Assembly: GCF_000143685.1 (NCBI RefSeq)
Contig: NC_014328.1
Span: 1,116,001 to 1,180,000 of the forward strand
Length of the DNA stretch: 64,000 nucleotides
Direction of reading: 5' to 3'
From: Clostridium ljungdahlii DSM 13528
GTDB lineage: Bacteria; Bacillota; Clostridia; Clostridiales; Clostridiaceae
Shown here: in pieces, positions 25,994 through 35,484 of the stretch
Layout: each line of letters begins with the position of its first letter
Numbering within the stretch: the stretch's first letter is position 1
Notes under the pieces: model-generated
Told to the model about the DNA's origin: nothing
Database searches by the model: none
What the model saw: the letters and a program-made list of their open reading frames with translations, nothing else
Program-made: the position numbers and the translations under genes

Positions 25994-26533
25994 ATGGAAA
26001 ATAAAGCAGAAAAAAAAGGTTCATCTAAAATCAAAATTATTGCTATAGGTATATTAATATTGGCGGTGGTAGCAGGAGGGGCCTTTTTTGGATATAATAA
26101 TTTCATAAAAGACAAAAAAAACACTGCTAAAAATGCTGTACAACAGGTTAATACTCAGCAGGTTAATACTCAGCAGGTTGTAAACAATGGACAAACTGCT
26201 GGAACAGTTGCAAATTCGTTAGATCAGGTTGTATCTTCCCAAACTTTTCAACTTGACGAGGTTACAGTAAACTTGGCAGATGAAGGTGGAAACAGATATT
26301 TAAAGGTTGCAGTTTACCTAGGATTTAATGATAAAAAACTTACAGCTGAATTGACTGCCAAAAAACCAATTGTAACTGATGCAGTTATTGAAATCTTAAG
26401 AACAAAGAAAGCAGCAGATATAAGTGCTAAAAATATGAACAATATAAAATTGGAAATAATTCAAAAAATAAATCCTATGCTGGAAAAGGGACAGCTAAAC
26501 AATGTATATTTCACAGACATTATAATTCAATAG
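25994..26533 (+). CDS. fliL: Flagellar basal body-associated protein FliL
   Basis: FliL surrounds the stators and stabilises them. The protein has 179 residues: a Lys-rich cytoplasmic N terminus, one membrane span (about 14-35), a flexible linker and an extracytoplasmic domain with FQLDEVTVNLADEGGNRYLKVAVYLGF and a C-terminal INPMLEKGQLNNVYFTDIIIQ, the FliL pattern. The linker contains a direct 15-base duplication (26144-26173) encoding VNTQQVNTQQV, a likely slippage-prone site. SD AAGGGGGA precedes ATG 25994. Confidence 0.9.
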   Translation: MENKAEKKGSSKIKIIAIGILILAVVAGGAFFGYNNFIKDKKNTAKNAVQQVNTQQVNTQQVVNNGQTAGTVANSLDQVVSSQTFQLDEVTVNLADEGGNRYLKVAVYLGFNDKKLTAELTAKKPIVTDAVIEILRTKKAADISAKNMNNIKLEIIQKINPMLEKGQLNNVYFTDIIIQ

Positions 26534-26569
26534 TACTTTTATGAGTTTATCCTAAAAAGGAGAATATAA

Positions 26570-26974
26570 ATGGATTTACAATTTATGTGGATGATTTTTA
26601 GAACAGTAATAGCTCTTCTATTTGTAATTTTTTTAATATATATTTCTGCAAAATATGGTGGAGAAAAACTTAAGAATGTTCAAAAGGGTAAATTTATAAG
26701 AATAATGGAAAGAGAGCAACTGTCAAAAGAAAATAGTTTACTTGTAGTAAAAATAGGAGAAAAAATGCATGTTGTATCTTCTGCATCAGGAAAAATTGAA
26801 ATAATATATGAATTGAATGAAGAAGAAGTTTCGGAGTTCAAAAATAGAAGTACTATACCAGAATATAAAAATTTAAAAGATTTTTATACAAGATCAGGAA
26901 TGGAGCAATTAGTTAAAAGAGCAAGTGGCAAGTTAACTTTAAAAAAACTTATAGATAAAAAGGAAGATAAATGA
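26570..26974 (+). CDS. fliO: Flagellar export protein FliO (FliZ-like)
   Basis: FliO helps FliP assemble in the export gate. The 134-residue chain has one N-terminal membrane span (about 9-27) and a cytoplasmic domain with GKFIRIMEREQLSKENSLLVVKIGEKMHVVSSASGKIEII, the FliO pattern of a small beta domain. SD AAAAGGAGAA precedes ATG 26570. Its stop overlaps the start of fliP (ATGA), implying translational coupling with its client. Confidence 0.87.
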   Translation: MDLQFMWMIFRTVIALLFVIFLIYISAKYGGEKLKNVQKGKFIRIMEREQLSKENSLLVVKIGEKMHVVSSASGKIEIIYELNEEEVSEFKNRSTIPEYKNLKDFYTRSGMEQLVKRASGKLTLKKLIDKKEDK

Positions 26975-27771
26975 TGAACAGAAGAGATAAAAAGATTTTT
27001 ATAACTATTTCAATTTTAATATTTGTCATTCTTGTTTTCAAAGCACATAGTGTATATGCAGCTCCAGATGCATCACAGACGATGCCTATACCAAATATAA
27101 ATGTATCTATGGATAATGCAGGTACTTCTACTCCACAGCAGTATGTACAAAATATAAAATTGCTTATATTTCTGACAGTTATAACATTGCTTCCATCTTT
27201 TGTAATGATGATGACGAGTTTTGTAAGAATTATAGTGGTATTTGGTTTTTTAAGAAGTGCTATGGGAACACAGCAGTCCCCCCCAAATTCAATTTTGATT
27301 GGACTTGCACTATTCATGACAGTTTTTATTATGTATCCTGTTTATTCAAAAATGAATACAAATGCCATTGAGCCCTACATGCAAAATAAAATAACCCAGC
27401 AGCAGGCAATAGATGAAGGGGCTAAACCAATTAGGAGTTTCATGCTTAAGCAGACATATAAAAAGGATTTACAGTTATTCATAGACCAAGCTAAATTAAA
27501 TTACAAGGTTACTGCAGATGGACAAAATGCACCACTCTATGTAGTAGTTCCGGCCTATATGATAAGTGAGCTTAAAACTGCCTTTGAAATAGGATTCTTA
27601 ATTTATATACCGTTTATGGTAATAGATATGGTGGTATCAAGTGTACTTATGGCCATGGGAATGTTCATGCTCCCACCAACTATGATATCTCTGGCATTTA
27701 AACTACTTTTATTTGTAATGGTAGATGGATGGTATTTACTTGTAAAATCTTTAATTGTAAGTTTTTCATGA
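26971..27771 (+). CDS. fliP: Flagellar export gate protein FliP
   Basis: FliP is the main pore subunit (five copies) of the flagellar type III export gate. The product has 266 residues with a cleavable signal peptide (about 1-30, ending VYAAPDA), as in other FliP proteins, and four membrane spans. Signature segments are SFVMMMTSFVRIIVVFGFLRSAMGTQQSPPN and FEIGFLIYIPFMVIDMVVSSVLMAMGMFMLPP, with LVMVDGW at the end. ATG codons at 26971 and 26974 are both possible. Confidence 0.96.
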   Translation: MMNRRDKKIFITISILIFVILVFKAHSVYAAPDASQTMPIPNINVSMDNAGTSTPQQYVQNIKLLIFLTVITLLPSFVMMMTSFVRIIVVFGFLRSAMGTQQSPPNSILIGLALFMTVFIMYPVYSKMNTNAIEPYMQNKITQQQAIDEGAKPIRSFMLKQTYKKDLQLFIDQAKLNYKVTADGQNAPLYVVVPAYMISELKTAFEIGFLIYIPFMVIDMVVSSVLMAMGMFMLPPTMISLAFKLLLFVMVDGWYLLVKSLIVSFS

Positions 27772-27781
27772 GGTGAATTGA

Positions 27782-28051
27782 ATGAGTGAAAACATGGTAA
27801 TTGGTATTATAAAAGATGCAGTACAAACGGGACTTATAGTAGGAGCTCCCATACTTATAGTTTCAGTGGTGGTAGGTCTTATAATAAGTATATTTCAGGC
27901 AACTACTCAGATACAGGAGCAAACACTTACTTTTGTCCCTAAGCTTATTGCAGTGGCTGTAATAGGACTTATTACAGGAAGCTGGATGTTACAGCAGGTT
28001 GTAGCTTTTACTGAGAGAATTTTTACGTATATAGCCCATATAACACAATGA
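27782..28051 (+). CDS. fliQ: Flagellar export gate protein FliQ
   Basis: FliQ forms a helical hairpin shell around FliP in the export gate. The 89-residue chain has two membrane spans separated by the conserved SIFQATTQIQEQTLTFVPK loop, which defines the family. SD GAGGTGAAT lies between the fliP stop and ATG 27782. Gene order fliP-fliQ-fliR is standard. Confidence 0.95.
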   Translation: MSENMVIGIIKDAVQTGLIVGAPILIVSVVVGLIISIFQATTQIQEQTLTFVPKLIAVAVIGLITGSWMLQQVVAFTERIFTYIAHITQ

Positions 28052-28085
28052 ACATTGCTGCAAAGTATAATTGGAGAGGAATAAA

Positions 28086-29906
28086 TTGATAAATACATTA
28101 TATTTTACCGCCTTAATTTTAGTATCAATAAGAATTTTTTCTTTTTTCATATTGGTTCCAATATTTTTCCCAAGTGGAATTCCAAATGTAGTTAAAGTGG
28201 GACTAACAGTAGTTATGGCATATATATTGATGCCAGGTATAGATTATGCTTCCATAAGCAGTATAGATAATACAATGTTTTTTGTAATGAATTGCTTGAA
28301 TGAGGTAGCAGCGGGCCTTACCCTTGGATTTTTAACTAGCTTATGTTTTTCTATGGTGAGAATAGCGGGAAATCTTATGGATATGCAAATGGGATTTGCT
28401 ATGGTTAGTATGTTTGATCCTACTTCAAATAGTAATACGACTTTAATTGAGCGTTTACTTTATTGGTTTAGTTTGGTTATTTTCTTTATAGTAGATGGAC
28501 ACCATATGCTTATAAAATCTTTAATTCAAAGTTTTAGTGTAATAAAACTTGGAAGTTTCTTTTTAAATCAAGCTTCAATTAATATAATTTTTAAAGCCTT
28601 CATAGAGTATTTTGGCATTGCAATTCAAATAGGAATACCTATAGTTTTAATACTCCTATTTACAGATTTAACAATGTCACTTATAGCAAGGACAGTTCCA
28701 CAGTTAAATATAATGATATTAGGATTGCCTGTTAAAGTACTGATAGGGTTTGCATCATTTTGTTTTGCACTTCCAATTTTTCTTAAATTAATAGAACACT
28801 TATTTACAGCTATACCTAATTCCATAGATGGTTTTTATAAGGCATTGCCGTTGCTTTTGATATTTGCAAAAGATGATAAGACAGAAGAGGCTACTCCTAA
28901 AAAGAAAAGTGATTCTAGGAAAAAAGGTCAGATAGCTAGAAGTAAGGAAATAGGACTTACTATGACACTGCTTGCATCAACTTTAGTTATAGCAGTTCTA
29001 GGAGGATATGTTGGAACATCTCTTGGTTCCACAATGGTAGCTTTTTTAAATGACTATATAAATACATCGCTTAATTACAGTAGTGTAAATAAAATAATGT
29101 TTATAACCATATGGAGAATAGCTATAGTTTTTCTACCTATAGCGGTTCCAATACTTGCGATAGGAGTATTGGCAAATATGGTTCAAACAAGAGGGCTTAT
29201 AACTTTTGAAACTTTAAAACCAGACTTTTCAAAATTAAATCCTATAAGTGGATTTAAAAGAATGTTTTCTGCTAGGTCTGTCATGGAACTTTTGAAGGAT
29301 ACCGCTATAGTGTCTATAGTAGGATACGTAGGGTACAAATTTATAAAAGACAATTATATGTATATATTGAACTTAGGTCAATTGGACTCTAGGGCTGTAG
29401 CAAAGGCTATAGGAAGCTTAGCTGTGGGTATATTTTTTAGAATAACTTTAATTATGCTTATAATTGCAATTCTTGATTATATGTTTCAAAGATATCAATA
29501 TAATAAAGACCTTAGGATGTCAAAGCAGGAAATTAAAGAAGAATTTAAACAAGATGAAGGAGATCCACAAATAAAGGGCAAGAGAAGACAAAAACAGAGA
29601 GAATTAGCTATGCGAAGAATGATGCAGGAAGTTCCAAAGGCTACTGTAGTAGTTACAAATCCTACTCATGTTGCTGTAGCTTTAAAATATGAAGAGGGGC
29701 AGAATGCACCTGTCCTTGTGGCAAAGGGATTAGATGCTGTAGCCCTTAAGATAAAAGAAATAGCAAAGGACAATGATGTGCCAATAATTGAAAACAGGCC
29801 ACTTGCAAGGCTTATATACAAAGAAGTTGAAATTGATATGGAAATACCAGCTGAGATGTATCAGGCAGTGGCGGAAATACTTGCGTTGGTTTACAAGATG
29901 AGGTGA
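28086..29906 (+). CDS. fliR-flhB: FliR-FlhB fusion protein of the flagellar export gate
   Basis: One reading frame joins FliR (about residues 1-255, six spans) to FlhB (from about 260, DDKTEEATPKKKSDSRKKGQIARSKE). FliR completes the gate with FliP and FliQ; FlhB sets export specificity by self-cleavage. The cleavage site NPTH is intact at 525-528, followed by the FlhB_C domain (VAVALKYEEGQNAPVLVAKGLDAVALKIKEIA). This fusion is known from clostridia and fixes FliR:FlhB at 1:1. I prefer the TTG start at 28086 (GGAGAGGA five bases upstream) over the TTG at 28071, which overlaps that SD. No internal stop or frameshift is seen, so the fusion is real. Confidence 0.93.
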   Translation: MINTLYFTALILVSIRIFSFFILVPIFFPSGIPNVVKVGLTVVMAYILMPGIDYASISSIDNTMFFVMNCLNEVAAGLTLGFLTSLCFSMVRIAGNLMDMQMGFAMVSMFDPTSNSNTTLIERLLYWFSLVIFFIVDGHHMLIKSLIQSFSVIKLGSFFLNQASINIIFKAFIEYFGIAIQIGIPIVLILLFTDLTMSLIARTVPQLNIMILGLPVKVLIGFASFCFALPIFLKLIEHLFTAIPNSIDGFYKALPLLLIFAKDDKTEEATPKKKSDSRKKGQIARSKEIGLTMTLLASTLVIAVLGGYVGTSLGSTMVAFLNDYINTSLNYSSVNKIMFITIWRIAIVFLPIAVPILAIGVLANMVQTRGLITFETLKPDFSKLNPISGFKRMFSARSVMELLKDTAIVSIVGYVGYKFIKDNYMYILNLGQLDSRAVAKAIGSLAVGIFFRITLIMLIIAILDYMFQRYQYNKDLRMSKQEIKEEFKQDEGDPQIKGKRRQKQRELAMRRMMQEVPKATVVVTNPTHVAVALKYEEGQNAPVLVAKGLDAVALKIKEIAKDNDVPIIENRPLARLIYKEVEIDMEIPAEMYQAVAEILALVYKMR

Positions 29907-29910
29907 TATT

Positions 29911-31977
29911 TTGGAAAGAAGTAAAAAAAAGTTTAGACTAAAAGATAACTTAGATATAATAATGGCATTAGTAGTTATTACAGTAGTGTTTATGATTATA
30001 ATTCCAATGCCCGCAGGACTTTTAGATGTATTGATTTCATTTAATATAACATTATCTATAATAATTATACTTTTAACCTTGTTTACTACGGAAGTATTAC
30101 AATTTTCTATATTTCCTACTTTACTTTTAATAACTACAATTTTTAGATTGGCTTTAAATATATCCTCTACAAGACTTATACTTAGAGATGGATATGCAGG
30201 GGAAGTTATAAATGCTTTTGGCAGCTTTGTAGTAGGAGACAATTATATAGTAGGAGTAATAATATTTTTGATTATAATTATCATACAGTTTGTTGTAATA
30301 ACAAATGGTTCTGGCAGAGTTGCGGAAGTTTCTGCAAGATTTACTTTAGATGCAATGCCAGGAAAGCAAATGAGTATAGATGCAGATTTAAACTCTGGTT
30401 TAATTGATGAAAAAGGTGCTAAAGATAAGAGAGAAAAACTTCAAGAAGAAGCAAGCTTTTATGGAGCTATGGATGGTGCATCCAAATTTGTAAAAGGAGA
30501 TGCTGTGGCATCGCTTTTAATTGTAGTAATAAATATAATAGCAGGTATTGTAATAGGTATAGTAATTAAAGGACTTGGAGCTTCTGAAGCTGCCCAAACT
30601 TATGCAAAGCTTAGTATAGGTGATGGACTTGTATCTCAGGTCCCAGCGCTGCTTATATCCACAGCTTCAGGTATACTTGTCACACGTTCAGGGAGTGCTG
30701 AAGGTTTTGGTACTCTTGCTATTAAGCAGTTGACGGGATTTCCTAAAGTAATAGCTATTGCAGGTGCAGTGCTGCTGTTTCTAGCTATAGTGCCTGGTCT
30801 TCCACATATAGCGTTCTTAATTTTATCAGTAGCTTGTATGATAGCTGCGTATATGCTTTACAAAGATGAAGTTCAGCATAATATGCAGCAGCAGGAAATA
30901 AAACAACAGGAAATAACTCAAATAGAAAATAAAGAGCCAGAAAATGTAATGAACTTAATATCTGTGGAACCTATGGAAGTGGAAATAGGTTATGGATTAA
31001 TACCACTGGCAGATGAGAGTTCAGGAGGAGATCTACTTCAGAGGATAACCTCTGTAAGAAGGCAGTGTGCTATTGAAATGGGGATAGTAGTTCAACCGAT
31101 TAGAATTAGGGATAATTTGCAGTTAAATACTAATAGTTATGTAATAAAAATAAGAGGTACAGTAATTGCAAAAGGAGAGCTTATGCCAAATATGCTTCTA
31201 TGTATGGATCCTACTAATTCAAACAGTGATATTCAAGGAATAAGCACTACAGAACCATCTTTTGGACTACCTGCTATATGGATAAATAAAGATCAAAGAG
31301 AAGAAGCAGAAATAAAAGGACTTACGGTAGTGGATCCTACTACGGTTATGGTAACTCATCTTACAGAGTCAATTAAAAATCATTCTTATGAATTACTTGG
31401 GAGACAGGAAGTTAAGCTTATTGTGGATTCTGTGAAGGAAAAATATCCTACTGTAGTGGAGGAACTCATACCAGACCTTCTTACTATAGGAGAACTTCAA
31501 AAGGTGCTGCAAAATCTTTTAAGAGAAAGGGTTTCTATAAAGGATATGGTAACTATTATGGAATCTCTTGCGGACAATTCAAGAAATACAAAAGATATAG
31601 AAGTACTTACAGAGTATGTTAGATTTGCATTAGGAAGAAGTATATGCAATTCACTTATAGATGAAAATGGAGTTATAACAGTAGTTACTTTATCTAAACA
31701 ATTAGAGGATTTGATAGGGAGCAATATTCAAAAGTCAATGCAGGGTTCTTTCCCGGCAGTAGATCCGGATACTACGAGTAAGATATTAAATTCAATTAAA
31801 AGTTTACTAGAATCAGTTTATTTTTATGAAAATCAACCTATAATTTTAGTTTCACCTAATATAAGGGCACCTTTTAGGAGATTAATTGAAATGGTATTTC
31901 CATCGGTAAATGTATTATCATTAAATGAAATACCAAATGATGTAGAGATAAAAACCGAAGGAGTGGTTTCAATATAA
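29911..31977 (+). CDS. flhA: Flagellar export protein FlhA
   Basis: FlhA is the nonameric export gate component that couples proton flow to transport and docks chaperone-substrate complexes. The protein has 688 residues. Eight membrane spans fill about 1-325, with the cytoplasmic FHIPEP-type loop visible as RVAEVSARFTLDAMPGKQMSIDADLNSGLI. A cytoplasmic domain of about 340 residues follows. The start is TTG 29911, with GAGGTGATA overlapping the end of the preceding gene. It overlaps flhF by one base. Confidence 0.96.
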   Translation: MERSKKKFRLKDNLDIIMALVVITVVFMIIIPMPAGLLDVLISFNITLSIIIILLTLFTTEVLQFSIFPTLLLITTIFRLALNISSTRLILRDGYAGEVINAFGSFVVGDNYIVGVIIFLIIIIIQFVVITNGSGRVAEVSARFTLDAMPGKQMSIDADLNSGLIDEKGAKDKREKLQEEASFYGAMDGASKFVKGDAVASLLIVVINIIAGIVIGIVIKGLGASEAAQTYAKLSIGDGLVSQVPALLISTASGILVTRSGSAEGFGTLAIKQLTGFPKVIAIAGAVLLFLAIVPGLPHIAFLILSVACMIAAYMLYKDEVQHNMQQQEIKQQEITQIENKEPENVMNLISVEPMEVEIGYGLIPLADESSGGDLLQRITSVRRQCAIEMGIVVQPIRIRDNLQLNTNSYVIKIRGTVIAKGELMPNMLLCMDPTNSNSDIQGISTTEPSFGLPAIWINKDQREEAEIKGLTVVDPTTVMVTHLTESIKNHSYELLGRQEVKLIVDSVKEKYPTVVEELIPDLLTIGELQKVLQNLLRERVSIKDMVTIMESLADNSRNTKDIEVLTEYVRFALGRSICNSLIDENGVITVVTLSKQLEDLIGSNIQKSMQGSFPAVDPDTTSKILNSIKSLLESVYFYENQPIILVSPNIRAPFRRLIEMVFPSVNVLSLNEIPNDVEIKTEGVVSI

Positions 31978-33170
31978 TGATCATTAAAAGATACAAAGTC
32001 AATAATATGAATGAAGCTATTACGAGAATTAGGTATGAACTTGGAAAGGAAGCTGTAATAATAAGCCAGAGAAAAATAAGAAAACCTGGCATATTAGGTT
32101 TTTTCTCCAGAAAAATTTTAGAGGTAACTGCAGCCGTAGACAATAAGAAAAAAGAAAGCAATCGTGAAGCAGATATGCAGGATAGTATTGTAGCAATAAA
32201 AAAACTTGTAAATGATAAAATGAAAAATAACACCTTATGTAATGACGTAAAAGGTGATAAAATTATAGATAATGATGCTAAAGAAAATTACAATACATCG
32301 GAGTGTAATTATGAAAATAATATAGTGGATAAAAATAATGACTCTATTATAAAAGAAATGCAGCAGATGAAAGGCATGTTAAATGAAATGATGAAGGGTT
32401 CTTACGGTAATGTAGGAAAAAGTGCGTTTCAGATAAAGCTTGAAAATAGTGATTTCAACAGTAAAGTAGTTAACACAATTTTAAATAGAGTAAATATAAT
32501 AGAAGATGATAGAGCTGAAGAGGAAAAGTTAAAAGAAGTAGTTACAAGTATGATAAAAGTAGAAGATAAAGTACTTGAAAATATAGTAGTATTAGTGGGA
32601 CCTACTGGTGTCGGAAAAACTACTACTATTGCTAAACTTGCAGGTAAGCTTTCTCTTATTGAAAAGAAAAAAGTAGGACTTATAACTATAGATACTTATA
32701 GAATAGGTGCAGTGGAACAACTTAAAACTTATGCAGATATAATGAATATACCTTTTCAAGTAGTATTTACTATAAAGGACATGGGAAAAGCTATAGAGAA
32801 TATGTCAGACTGTGATGTGATTTTAATAGATACTACAGGAAGAAGCAGTAAAAATAAGATGCAGATATCAGAACTTAGGGCATTTATAGATAAGGTAAAT
32901 ACGGACAATATACATTTAGTTATAAGTTGTACTACTAAAAATAGAGATATAGATGTGATAGTAGAGGGATACAAGGAGCTTAATTATAATAATGTGATAA
33001 TAACTAAATTAGATGAAACATCTACTTATGGATCTATATTAAATATTTTACAAGCCGCAAAAAAACCTATAAGTTTTGTTACTACAGGACAAAATGTTCC
33101 AGAAGATATAAAGGTTATGAATACAGAGGAATTAGTTAAACTTGTACTTGGGGAGGATATTATATGCTAG
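31977..33170 (+). CDS. flhF: Flagellar placement GTPase FlhF
   Basis: FlhF is an SRP-family GTPase that sets flagellar number and position with FlhG. The 397-residue protein has a basic N-terminal region, a variable linker, then the NG domain: G1 GPTGVGKTTT at about 209, IDTYRIGAVEQLKTYADI, G3 DTTGRS, and TKLDETSTYG (G4). It starts in the flhA stop codon region (TAATG) and overlaps flhG by seven bases, so it is translationally coupled to both. Confidence 0.95.
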   Translation: MIIKRYKVNNMNEAITRIRYELGKEAVIISQRKIRKPGILGFFSRKILEVTAAVDNKKKESNREADMQDSIVAIKKLVNDKMKNNTLCNDVKGDKIIDNDAKENYNTSECNYENNIVDKNNDSIIKEMQQMKGMLNEMMKGSYGNVGKSAFQIKLENSDFNSKVVNTILNRVNIIEDDRAEEEKLKEVVTSMIKVEDKVLENIVVLVGPTGVGKTTTIAKLAGKLSLIEKKKVGLITIDTYRIGAVEQLKTYADIMNIPFQVVFTIKDMGKAIENMSDCDVILIDTTGRSSKNKMQISELRAFIDKVNTDNIHLVISCTTKNRDIDVIVEGYKELNYNNVIITKLDETSTYGSILNILQAAKKPISFVTTGQNVPEDIKVMNTEELVKLVLGEDIIC

Positions 33171-34042
33171 ACCAAGCTGAAGAGCTTAGAAAATTAGCTC
33201 AAGAGGACAAAAAGGCAAGAAAAGAAAAAGTACCTAGCAGTAAAAAGCCTAGGATAATAACTGTTACTTCTGGAAAAGGGGGAGTTGGAAAGAGTAATTT
33301 TGTAGTAAATGTATCTATAGCACTACAGAAGATGAAAAAAAATGTACTTATATTTGATGCAGATATGGGAATGGGTAATGACGATGTTTTAATGGGATGC
33401 TTACCTAAATATAGTGTATATGATGCCATATGTAAGAATAAAAATATAGAAGAGGTTATCATACAAGGACCTTTTGGAGTAAAATTACTTCCAGGTGGAA
33501 GAGGAATTTCAAAAATTGCAGATATAACAAAATCCCAGAAAAAAGAATTTATAAAAAAGGTATCTTTGCTAGAAGATTTGGATTATATAATATTAGATAC
33601 AGGTGCTGGAATAAATAGAGATGTGCTAGGATTTATTGCCTGTTGTCAGGAACTTATTATAATTACTACACCAGAACCTACATCGCTTACGGATGCATAT
33701 AGTTTAGCAAAAGCTGTAAGTTATTTTAAATTAAATGATTTTGTACAAGTAATTATAAACAAAGCTTCTAATGTTGAAGAAGGGCAGAAAACCTTTAATA
33801 AATTTAAGAGTGTAGTAGATAAATTTTTAAATGTGGAAATAAAATATCTCGGCTGCATATTAGAAGACAAAAAACTTGTTCAGGCAGTTAGAAATCAAGT
33901 ACCATTTTTGATAAATTACCCCAACTCTCAAGCTTCTAAGGATATAAATTTAATAGCTAGCAAGTTGTCAGGAACTGAAATAGACAGCAGGAAAAGTAGT
34001 ATACAGGATTTGTTTAAAAAGATTTTTAATACTTTTTCATAA
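33164..34042 (+). CDS. flhG: MinD-like ATPase FlhG
   Basis: FlhG (YlxH/FleN) is the MinD-type ATPase that stimulates FlhF and limits flagellar number. The 292-residue chain has an N-terminal basic segment with a DQAEELRKLAQ start, which matches the FlhF-activating N terminus, a deviant Walker A GKGGVGKSN at about 38-46, DADMGMGNDDV (switch I region) and LDTGAGI (Walker B/switch II). A C-terminal amphipathic helix (IQDLFKKIFNTF) probably gives membrane binding. SD GGGGAGGA lies within flhF. Confidence 0.94.
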   Translation: MLDQAEELRKLAQEDKKARKEKVPSSKKPRIITVTSGKGGVGKSNFVVNVSIALQKMKKNVLIFDADMGMGNDDVLMGCLPKYSVYDAICKNKNIEEVIIQGPFGVKLLPGGRGISKIADITKSQKKEFIKKVSLLEDLDYIILDTGAGINRDVLGFIACCQELIIITTPEPTSLTDAYSLAKAVSYFKLNDFVQVIINKASNVEEGQKTFNKFKSVVDKFLNVEIKYLGCILEDKKLVQAVRNQVPFLINYPNSQASKDINLIASKLSGTEIDSRKSSIQDLFKKIFNTFS

Positions 34043-34056
34043 GGAGAAGGAATAAG

Positions 34057-34728
34057 ATGAATTCCAATATTGAGTTTACAGTTAATAGCAGAATTGAAAT
34101 AGACGTGGACAATGAAATATATAAAAGTAATATTCAGGATGTGTCAGAGGATTGTATAAGTATAAGCATACCCGTAAACAATCATAAGTATATGCCTCTT
34201 TCAAAAGGTGAAAAGGTGCATGTTATATATTATGATGGGAAAAATGTATACAAATTTAGTACTGTGGTTGTAGGGCGTAAAATAGAGAGAATACTTATGA
34301 TTATGTTGAAGAAACCTGAGAAAGTTCAAATTTGCCAAAGGCGGAATTTTGTAAGAGTACCTTTGATCTTAGATGTGCTGTGTGCCATGTTTCCTTTAGA
34401 AAAGGACTTATATCACTTAAATGATCAAGTTGAAGTGTTTAAAGCGTGTTCTGTAGACATGAGTGGCGGCGGAATGAAAATAGTAGTAGATGTAAAAATG
34501 AAAGATAAATTAAAACGTGGAGATATTATTATAGTGACGATTCCAATGGAAAATGACAGTTTAACTTTAAAAGGAAAACTAGTTAGAATTAGTAACAACA
34601 AGGATGAAAGTAAATTGACCTGTGGATTATCTTTTATAGATATGGACAAGAACAGTAGAGAAAGAATAATAAGGGTATTATTTCAAATTATGAGACAGCA
34701 CATAAATAAAGGAGCAAAGGAGGATTAA
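34057..34728 (+). CDS. YcgR-like PilZ protein, c-di-GMP-dependent flagellar brake
   Basis: The 223-residue product has an N-terminal YcgR-like beta domain (about 1-90) and a C-terminal PilZ domain. The c-di-GMP-binding motif is intact: QRRNFVRVP (RxxxR) at about 93-100 and DMSGGGMK (D/NxSxxG) at about 134. Such proteins slow or bias the motor by contacting FliG or the stator when c-di-GMP is high. Its location between flhG and fliA in the flagellar operon matches B. subtilis-type arrangements (ypfA/dgrA function, different locus). SD AAGGAGAAGG precedes ATG 34057. Confidence 0.88.
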   Translation: MNSNIEFTVNSRIEIDVDNEIYKSNIQDVSEDCISISIPVNNHKYMPLSKGEKVHVIYYDGKNVYKFSTVVVGRKIERILMIMLKKPEKVQICQRRNFVRVPLILDVLCAMFPLEKDLYHLNDQVEVFKACSVDMSGGGMKIVVDVKMKDKLKRGDIIIVTIPMENDSLTLKGKLVRISNNKDESKLTCGLSFIDMDKNSRERIIRVLFQIMRQHINKGAKED

Positions 34729-34731
34729 AAT

Positions 34732-35457
34732 ATGGCTTTGGCGGATAAATTAGATATAAAAGAAGAATTGGTAAAAAAATATCTTCCTCTAGTAAAATAC
34801 ATTGCTTCTAGGGTTATAATAGGAAAGACCAAATACATTGAATATGAGGATTTAGTTAGTTATGGAATGTTAGGGCTTATTGATGCAATAAACAAGTTTG
34901 ATAAAGACAGGGGAATGAAATTTTCTACTTATGCGTCAATAAGAATAAAAGGTTCTATGATAGATGAACTTAGGAGAAATAGCCCTATTTCTAAAGGCGC
35001 CATGGACAAGCTTAATAAATACAATGCAGCTATGGATTCCCTTCGTACTAAACTAGGAAGAGAGCCATCAAGTGAAGAAATAGCAAATGAACTAGGTATG
35101 CCCTTGAAAAAAATGATGGAAATTGAAAATTATATAAACTATATATCTATAGTATCTCTAGAAGATTTGATATTTTCTGAAGATGATGATATTCCACTTA
35201 TGGGAACTGTAGAAGATACTAAAAGTCCAAGTCCAGAAAAAAGTCTGGAGAAAAAAGAAATGCTAGAATATTTAGCCAAAGCATTAGATCTTTTAAATGA
35301 AAAAGATAATTTAGTTATTACTCTATACTATTATGAAAAGTTGACTTTAAAGGAAATAGGTCATATATTAAATGTATCCGAGTCTAGGGTATGTCAACTT
35401 CACAGCAGAGCAATTTTACATTTAAGAAAAAACATGACTAAATTGAAGTATGTATAG
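34732..35457 (+). CDS. fliA: RNA polymerase sigma factor FliA (sigma-D/sigma-28)
   Basis: This is the sigma factor for late flagellar and chemotaxis genes. The 241-residue chain has region 2 (YEDLVSYGMLGLIDAINKFDKDRGMKFSTYASIRIKGSMIDELRR), region 3 (EPSSEEIANELGM) and region 4 with a helix-turn-helix (LTLKEIGHILNVSESRVCQLHSRA). The RIKGSMIDELR segment is typical of FliA rather than other sigma-70 members. It lies three bases after the PilZ gene with SD AAAGGAGGA. A matching promoter is seen upstream of flagellin (13964-13991). No flgM anti-sigma gene is in the window. Confidence 0.96.
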   Translation: MALADKLDIKEELVKKYLPLVKYIASRVIIGKTKYIEYEDLVSYGMLGLIDAINKFDKDRGMKFSTYASIRIKGSMIDELRRNSPISKGAMDKLNKYNAAMDSLRTKLGREPSSEEIANELGMPLKKMMEIENYINYISIVSLEDLIFSEDDDIPLMGTVEDTKSPSPEKSLEKKEMLEYLAKALDLLNEKDNLVITLYYYEKLTLKEIGHILNVSESRVCQLHSRAILHLRKNMTKLKYV

Positions 35458-35484
35458 AAATGTTTTTAAGAAGGAGAAAATTTT

